Positions 1 to 5,225 of a stretch of DNA of 5,225 nt are shown here, one piece after another. Under the pieces are notes generated by a model, which made no database searches, was not told the DNA's origin, and saw only the letters and a program-made list of their open reading frames with translations. Each line of letters begins with the position of its first letter. Within the stretch, counting starts at the first letter, position 1. Source of the DNA: Bifidobacterium breve. GTDB taxonomy: Bacteria > Actinomycetota > Actinomycetes > Mycobacteriales > Mycobacteriaceae. The stretch spans positions 1 to 5,225 of the forward strand of contig CALQLM010000125.1 in NCBI GenBank assembly GCA_943331415.1, read 5' to 3'. The position numbers and the translations under genes are program-made.

Positions 1-1286
<1,286 letters not shown>

Positions 1287-1311
1287 TCCCGTCGCGCGCC
1301 GCTCTGGGTAG

Positions 1312-3972
1312 CTACTGGCTGACCCCGCTGAGGTAACCGGTGGCCTTGTCGAACCAGAAGTTGTGGTCGTTGATCAGGCCACCGGGTGTGGGCGTACCCC
1401 GAGTGGAGACTCCGAGTCCGGCGCCGAAGAGCACGGACATCACGCCCGACTGACCGGCCAGCGTCATGTGCTCACCCCAGGTGATGGTGTTCCCGGAGTC
1501 CGACACAAGCGGATCCCCGGCCCTGTTGGTTTTGAAATGGTCCAGCCGTCCGCCGGTCGCGGTGAACGAGTCGCCGAAGAAGTAACTCGTCGCGGAATCC
1601 TCGAAGTTGGCGTTGGTGTTGCTCAGGTCCCGGCCGGACAGAGTCGTCGACCCGTTGATGTGCCCCTGCGGGATCTGCCACAGCATTACCTTGGTGCCGC
1701 CGAGCTTGTCGGACAGATTCTCGACGAAGTACAGGTAGTTGTTCCACTGATCGGCGTTGAAGAACCACTGCGCGAGGTTCGGGTCGGCCTTGGCGGCGTT
1801 CTGCAGCGTGGTGAACACGGCCTGGACATCGGCGGCCGCCGGGTTGAATCCGGTCCCGGCGTACTTCGCGCAGAACGCCTGGAAGTCTGCCTTGGACAAC
1901 GCGAAGTATTTCTGGCTGTCGGCCTCGGTGAGCTTCGCGATGTTGTTGTTCGCGCCGAGGACGAAGGAACCGAGGTTGCCGAAGGCCGCAGTCTGCGTGC
2001 CCGGGTCGAACACGGCAGGATCGAAGGTATAGGCACCGTCTACGCCGTACTTGTCGATCGCGAGGAACGGTGTCCGATCTGCCGAGCCCTGCCAGTACCT
2101 CACACCCACCTTGTCCAGGAATGAGGCCAGTCCGGCCGCTTGGCCGGCGATGAAAGCGCGCCCCTCCGCCCAGGTTTTCGCCGGCCCGGTCCACTCGCCC
2201 TGCCAGGGATAGGTGCTGGTGTCGGTCATGTGCAGCAGGCCCAGCGACCAGTTCTGCTGGTCGGCCACGGCCCAGAGGTTGGTCTTCCAGCCGATCCGCA
2301 AGTTCGGCATGTCAGTACCCACGTAGTAGTTCATCGCCTGGACCATGCCGGCGACCGTGTTGGGGAAGCTCGGATCGACTCCCTGGGTGAGCAGCCCCTG
2401 GTCGTACATCGCGGAGACCAGGGCGGTGTTCTGGGTACGGTCGCCCTTCACCGGCACGAAAGCGTCCGACTGGAAGCTCGGCAGCGCAGACGCCATGTAG
2501 CCCAGGAAGTCCGGTTCCATCACGATCTGCACCGGGATCCCGAGGTCGTTCATCGTGGTGAAGTCGGTCTTAACTTTGGCGTAGTAGCGATCCATATATC
2601 CGTCGAACAGGCTCGGGTCCTGCGCGGGCACGGCGTCTGACCGACTGAAGTTGTTGATGGCCTGAAACGCCGCGTCGGGACCCTCGACGACGTTCGTCGG
2701 CTTGCCGGCGGCGTCCAGGACGTTCTGGATGTTGTAGAAGACGACGACGGGCACCTCGCCGTGCTGTGCCGCCTGGGTGAGCAGGCCCTTGAGGTTGCCG
2801 TCGGTGTAGTCGGCGCCGCCCTGGTCGTAGATGTAGAGGTAATCGATCGGAGCGACCCCGGACCGGTAGTTGAAGCTCTCTAGGAAGTTGGCACCGCTGG
2901 CACCGGGAGTGGTCACCGAACCCACCGGCACATAGCCCGTCACGGTGTCCGGCACGACGTGGGTCGCCGGATCGGCGATGTAGAGGCCCACGTAGCGCTC
3001 GGCATTGCCGTCTTTGGATGTGATGGCCAGCCCGAGAAAGCCGGGTGTTTTCGCCGTGACCTGAATCTGCGAGCCGGCCGTCGTGATGTCGACCAAATTC
3101 GGCTTGTTGGCCACCACGGTGTATCCGCTTGCCGCTCCGGGCAGTGTCAGAGTGAACGTCGTTCCTGCGTCGACCTTGATCGCGTCGGCCTTCTGCTGGG
3201 TCTTGTCGACCCGCACGGCGAGCGGCGACGTCAGCGAGTCGAGTTCGGTGAAGGTGATGGTCCCCGCCGAGCCCACGCCCGAGCCCACGTTGCCGCCGTC
3301 GAAATTGAAGAAGGTTCGACGGACCAGGACCAGGGCTCCGGCGACCAGGTCTCGGACCGGGCTGGGCGGCAGTCCCGAGAGCCAGTTCGCGGCGTTGTCG
3401 AAGAGTTGGTTGATCGCCACGACAATCTTCGGAGGTAGCGCGGCGTGGAGTTGACCCCCGTCAAAGGCCCAGCAACTCGGGCAGGACGCCCTATCCTGCA
3501 ACGCTTTTCGAGCGGATGAGCCGACAGTACCGATGTGGGCTGCGGCGACCTTGTCAGCGATCGCTGTTGCGGCGGATGCAGCGCTGTTCACTGCCGTAGC
3601 CGTGGATCCGCCGACGCCTTGCGTGGAGTCGACCGACGTGCTCGCCGCAGAGCGGACGGCCACCGAGGAGGCCGGCAGCGCGTCACCCCGGGAGTGCCCA
3701 ATACTTGACGCCGGCATCCGCTGAGGCGTCTGGTTCCGGGAAGCGGCAGCTGCGGCCCTTTGCGCGGCGACCGGAGGCGAGGAGGCGACGCGCTGCGGGG
3801 CGCGCGCAGATCGGGACCGCACCGCCGGACCGACATGAGCCGAGTCCGACGCAACCGCCGAGCCATCAGGGCCGTCGGCGCGGGCAATGCCGGCCGTGTT
3901 CGGCCCGGCGAACGAGAACGCCACCACGACGGCGGCTGTCGCCACCCGCAAACCACTGCTCAGAATCGACAT
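1312..3972 (-). CDS. Large secreted protein with Ig-like domain and TIM-barrel, glycoside hydrolase-like C-terminal domain
   Basis: The 886-residue product begins with a Sec signal peptide (Arg9, hydrophobic 10-22, likely cleavage after Ala-Arg-Ala 30-32). Residues 33-160 are an Ala/Ser-rich, low-complexity linker. CPSCW (164-168) precedes a short module containing NWLSGLPPSPV and LVLVRRTFFN (196-223), which I recall from many large exported mycobacterial proteins. Residues about 245-340 resemble an Ig-like beta-sandwich. The rest (about 361-886) reads like a TIM barrel: strands DYLYIYDQGG (377-386) and VPVVVFYNIQ (407-416), IVMEPDFLGYM (483-493), RIGWKTNLWAV (559-569), VMLWQIPQGH (762-771), and a glycine-rich VLFGAGLG near 847-854. 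The EPD and WQIP segments recall uncharacterised secreted glycosidase-like proteins, and EPD resembles GH6 cellulases. Substrate and activity are unknown. ATG 3972 is chosen for its strong ribosome binding site and signal peptide; an in-frame ATG at 4056 would add 28 poor residues across the promoter. It converges on ddn, 25 bp away. Confidence 0.85.
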   Translation of the reverse strand: MSILSSGLRVATAAVVVAFSFAGPNTAGIARADGPDGSAVASDSAHVGPAVRSRSARAPQRVASSPPVAAQRAAAAASRNQTPQRMPASSIGHSRGDALPASSVAVRSAASTSVDSTQGVGGSTATAVNSAASAATAIADKVAAAHIGTVGSSARKALQDRASCPSCWAFDGGQLHAALPPKIVVAINQLFDNAANWLSGLPPSPVRDLVAGALVLVRRTFFNFDGGNVGSGVGSAGTITFTELDSLTSPLAVRVDKTQQKADAIKVDAGTTFTLTLPGAASGYTVVANKPNLVDITTAGSQIQVTAKTPGFLGLAITSKDGNAERYVGLYIADPATHVVPDTVTGYVPVGSVTTPGASGANFLESFNYRSGVAPIDYLYIYDQGGADYTDGNLKGLLTQAAQHGEVPVVVFYNIQNVLDAAGKPTNVVEGPDAAFQAINNFSRSDAVPAQDPSLFDGYMDRYYAKVKTDFTTMNDLGIPVQIVMEPDFLGYMASALPSFQSDAFVPVKGDRTQNTALVSAMYDQGLLTQGVDPSFPNTVAGMVQAMNYYVGTDMPNLRIGWKTNLWAVADQQNWSLGLLHMTDTSTYPWQGEWTGPAKTWAEGRAFIAGQAAGLASFLDKVGVRYWQGSADRTPFLAIDKYGVDGAYTFDPAVFDPGTQTAAFGNLGSFVLGANNNIAKLTEADSQKYFALSKADFQAFCAKYAGTGFNPAAADVQAVFTTLQNAAKADPNLAQWFFNADQWNNYLYFVENLSDKLGGTKVMLWQIPQGHINGSTTLSGRDLSNTNANFEDSATSYFFGDSFTATGGRLDHFKTNRAGDPLVSDSGNTITWGEHMTLAGQSGVMSVLFGAGLGVSTRGTPTPGGLINDHNFWFDKATGYLSGVSQ

Positions 3973-3980
3973 CCGGGTGT

Positions 3981-3990
3981 CCTCCCCTCC
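3981..3990 (-). promoter_or_regulatory. Ribosome binding site deciding the start of the secreted-protein gene
   Basis: On the minus strand GGAGGGGAGG lies eight bases before ATG 3972. It is purine-rich and close to the anti-Shine-Dalgarno complement, and nothing comparable precedes the in-frame ATG at 4056. Confidence 0.75.
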
Positions 3991-4003
3991 CCAACCAAGG
4001 TGA

Positions 4004-4032
4004 ACGGTAGCTATGTCCGGTCTCACGGTCAA
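4004..4032 (-). promoter_or_regulatory. Probable SigA-type promoter of the secreted-protein gene
   Basis: On the minus strand TTGACC (4027-4032) is followed after 17 bases by TACCGT (4004-4009), which fits the mycobacterial -10 pattern TAnnnT. Transcription would start near 3997, leaving a leader of about 25 bases that contains the ribosome binding site. This suggests the gene need not depend on read-through from the SDR genes upstream. It is read by eye; chance matches are possible. I see no clear operator or terminator hairpin in the 3973-4067 gap. Confidence 0.5.
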
Positions 4033-4067
4033 TCTGTACGCCAACCGGCCTCGCATGTGTCGGAAAC

Positions 4068-4973
4068 TCAGGCCCCGTAAACCGGAACGGGTGGCCGTCC
4101 CTCGGCGAGCAGGCTGCGCACGACGGGGCCGAGCTCACCGGGTTCCCAGCGGGCGCCCTTGTCCACCTCGGCGCCGTGCTGCCAGCCTTCGGCCGCGCGG
4201 ATGATGCCGCCCTCGACCTCAAACACCCGGCCGGTGACATCGCGGGATTCGACGCTGCCTAGCCAGACCACCAGCGGAGAGATGTTCTCCGGCGCCATCG
4301 CATCGAAATCCTTGTCCTGGGTTGACATCATGTCGGCGAAGACAGTTTCGGTCATCCGCGTGCGCGCCGACGGCGCGATCGCGTTGACGGTGACGCCGTA
4401 GCGGCCCATCTCGGCGGCCGCCACCAGAGTCAGCGCGGCGATGCCGGCCTTGGCGGCGCTGTAGTTGCCCTGCCCGACGCTGCCCTGCAGTCCGGCGCCG
4501 GAACTGGTGTTGATGATCCGGGCGTCCACCGCTGTGCCCTCCTTGGACAGCGCCCTCCAGTAGGCGGCGGCATGCCGGGTGGTGGCGAAATGCCCCTTGA
4601 GGTGCACGGCGATAACGGCGTCGAACTCATCCTCGCTGGTGTTGGCGATCATCCGGTCCCGCACGATGCCGGCGTTGTTCACCAGGACGTCGAGTTGGCC
4701 GAAGGTGTCGACTGCGGTCTGAATCAGCCCGGCGGCTTCGTCCCACTCAGCCACGTTCGCGCCACTGGTGACGGCTTCCCCACCGTCCGCAACGATCTCG
4801 TCAACAACACCTTGAGCGGCACTGCCCCCGCCGGCGGGCGAGCCGTCCAGTCCGACGCCGATGTCGTTGACGACCACTCGCGCACCCTCCGCGGCAAAGG
4901 CGAGCGCATGCGCGCGTCCGATCCCGCCACCGGCGCCGGTGACGATGACAACCCGTCCGTCGAGCAATCCCAT
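4068..4973 (-). CDS. Short-chain dehydrogenase/reductase of HSD17B4/MFE-2 type (Rv3548c-like)
   Basis: A 301-residue NAD(P)-dependent oxidoreductase, probably acting on a hydroxyacyl-CoA or steroid-derived hydroxyl. It has the Rossmann motif TGAGGGIG (12-19), Asp37 at the end of strand beta2 (NAD preference), NNAG (99-102) and the catalytic Ser158-Tyr171-Lys175 set in SSGAGLQGSVGQGNYSAAK. His124 stands where classical SDRs have Asn (VHLKGHF). That VHL-GHF/GSF pattern, plus NAIAPSARTRMTETV and SPLVVWL followed by GRVFEVEGG, is shared with the dehydrogenase part of human HSD17B4, which oxidises (3R)-hydroxyacyl-CoA. ATG 4973 is chosen because MGLLDGRVVIVTG is the normal SDR N-terminus and a ribosome binding site precedes it; the frame extends to a TTG at 5105 but only as read-through of the neighbouring gene. 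The context matches Rv3548c, a KstR2-regulon gene in M. tuberculosis as I recall. The exact substrate is unknown. Confidence 0.92.
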   Translation of the reverse strand: MGLLDGRVVIVTGAGGGIGRAHALAFAAEGARVVVNDIGVGLDGSPAGGGSAAQGVVDEIVADGGEAVTSGANVAEWDEAAGLIQTAVDTFGQLDVLVNNAGIVRDRMIANTSEDEFDAVIAVHLKGHFATTRHAAAYWRALSKEGTAVDARIINTSSGAGLQGSVGQGNYSAAKAGIAALTLVAAAEMGRYGVTVNAIAPSARTRMTETVFADMMSTQDKDFDAMAPENISPLVVWLGSVESRDVTGRVFEVEGGIIRAAEGWQHGAEVDKGARWEPGELGPVVRSLLAEGRPPVPVYGA

Positions 4974-4982
4974 GGTGTCTCT

Positions 4983-4988
4983 CTCCCT
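4983..4988 (-). promoter_or_regulatory. Ribosome binding site overlapping the upstream stop codon
   Basis: On the minus strand AGGGAG (4983-4988) lies nine bases before ATG 4973. Its first base is the last A of the upstream gene's TAA, so the two SDR genes are probably cotranscribed and may be translationally coupled. Confidence 0.65.
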
Positions 4989-5225
4989 TACTTGTTTGCG
5001 CTCGAAGCAGACAGATACGGTGGTGGCTCGCCCCCGCCATGTACGGCAAGCGTTGCTCCGCTGATGTAGGAAGCCGCATCCGAGGCTAAAAATGCGGTGG
5101 CCCAACCGATTTCAGCGGGCTGTGCCAGCCGGCCCAGCGGGATGGTCGACGCCACGGCGGCTTGGGATTCACTGTCCCCGTAAAAGAGTTCGATCTGCTC
5201 GGTGGCAACCAGACCGACTACGACG
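4988..5225 (-). CDS. Short-chain dehydrogenase/reductase, C-terminal part (Rv3549c-like)
   Basis: Translating the minus strand from the window edge gives 78 residues ending at TAA 4988-4990; the gene continues beyond 5225. The sequence is a classic SDR C-terminus: VVVGLVATEQ, the substrate-loop region before IPLGRLAQPAEIGWATAFLA, SDAASYISGATLAVHGGG, then a short tail ending SSANK. The LGR..P.EI..A..FL and SYI.G..L.V.GG patterns are diagnostic of the SDR family. The catalytic and cofactor motifs lie outside the window, so cofactor and substrate cannot be judged. It sits 14 bp upstream of a second SDR gene in the same direction, as Rv3549c sits next to Rv3548c, suggesting one operon for a steroid-degradation step. 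Confidence 0.85.
   Translation of the reverse strand, partial: VVVGLVATEQIELFYGDSESQAAVASTIPLGRLAQPAEIGWATAFLASDAASYISGATLAVHGGGEPPPYLSASSANK

Noticed and set aside
1363..2124. 253-codon open frame on the plus strand
   Set aside because: It is a GC-rich shadow opposite the secreted-protein gene; its composition is Val/Gly/Arg-rich with no recognisable motif.
3493..3876. Ala/Ser-rich stretch considered as a PE/PPE-type or tandem-repeat domain
   Set aside because: There is no PE or PPE signature and no regular repeat unit; it follows a standard signal peptide and reads as a disordered linker.
3973..4056. 28-residue N-terminal extension of the secreted protein from an ATG at 4056
   Set aside because: It has no ribosome binding site, would bury the signal peptide inside the protein and would cover the probable promoter; ATG 3972 has a strong site.
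4974..4990. Possible KstR2 operator near CTTG at 4991-4994
   Set aside because: The matching CAAG half-site is absent, and the place is inside an operon, not at a promoter.
4572..5069. 165-codon open frame on the plus strand
   Set aside because: It is antisense to the two SDR genes, whose catalytic and structural motifs prove the minus-strand frames.
4974..5105. 44-residue N-terminal extension of the complete SDR
   Set aside because: The extension lies within the coding region of the upstream SDR in another frame; ATG 4973 gives the normal SDR N-terminus with a ribosome binding site.

Overview
This window looks like chromosomal DNA from a mycobacterium of the environmental (Mycolicibacterium-like) kind. 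It is GC-rich. Its gene order matches part of the cholesterol-catabolism region of Mycobacterium tuberculosis: a FadA5-type thiolase, a Ddn-type F420-dependent nitroreductase, then two short-chain dehydrogenases (SDRs) on the opposite strand, corresponding to Rv3546, Rv3547, Rv3548c and Rv3549c. This matching rests on remembered protein sequences, not on a search.

Layout. Positions 1-447 (+) hold the last 148 codons of the thiolase. Next, also on +, is one uninterrupted frame (399-1286) encoding an NTF2/SnoaL-like module followed directly by a complete Ddn-like protein. The Ddn part has its own ATG at 828 and its own ribosome binding site, so it may be made alone, as a fusion, or both. Positions 1312-3972 (-) hold a large gene for an 886-residue secreted protein. 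It has a signal peptide, an Ala/Ser-rich linker, a short mycobacterial 'LVRR-FFN' module, an Ig-like beta domain and a long C-terminal domain that looks like a TIM-barrel carbohydrate-active enzyme. It has its own probable promoter in the 95 bp upstream. Positions 4068-4973 (-) hold a complete SDR of the HSD17B4/MFE-2 type. From 4988 to the window edge (-) is the C-terminal part of a second SDR, 14 bp upstream of the first and probably in the same operon.

How the genes fit together. The thiolase and the two SDRs fit beta-oxidation-like steps in steroid breakdown. Ddn is an F420H2-dependent quinone reductase and shares the locus without being part of the steroid pathway. The large secreted protein has no evident link to steroids. 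In M. tuberculosis, as I remember it, ddn and Rv3548c are direct neighbours, so here this gene appears to be an accessory insertion between two convergent catabolic blocks.

The least ordinary features are the apparent NTF2-like/Ddn in-frame fusion, the changed Ddn pocket residues, and the unnamed secreted enzyme-like protein. I see no RNA genes, CRISPR arrays, insertion sequences or long repeats.
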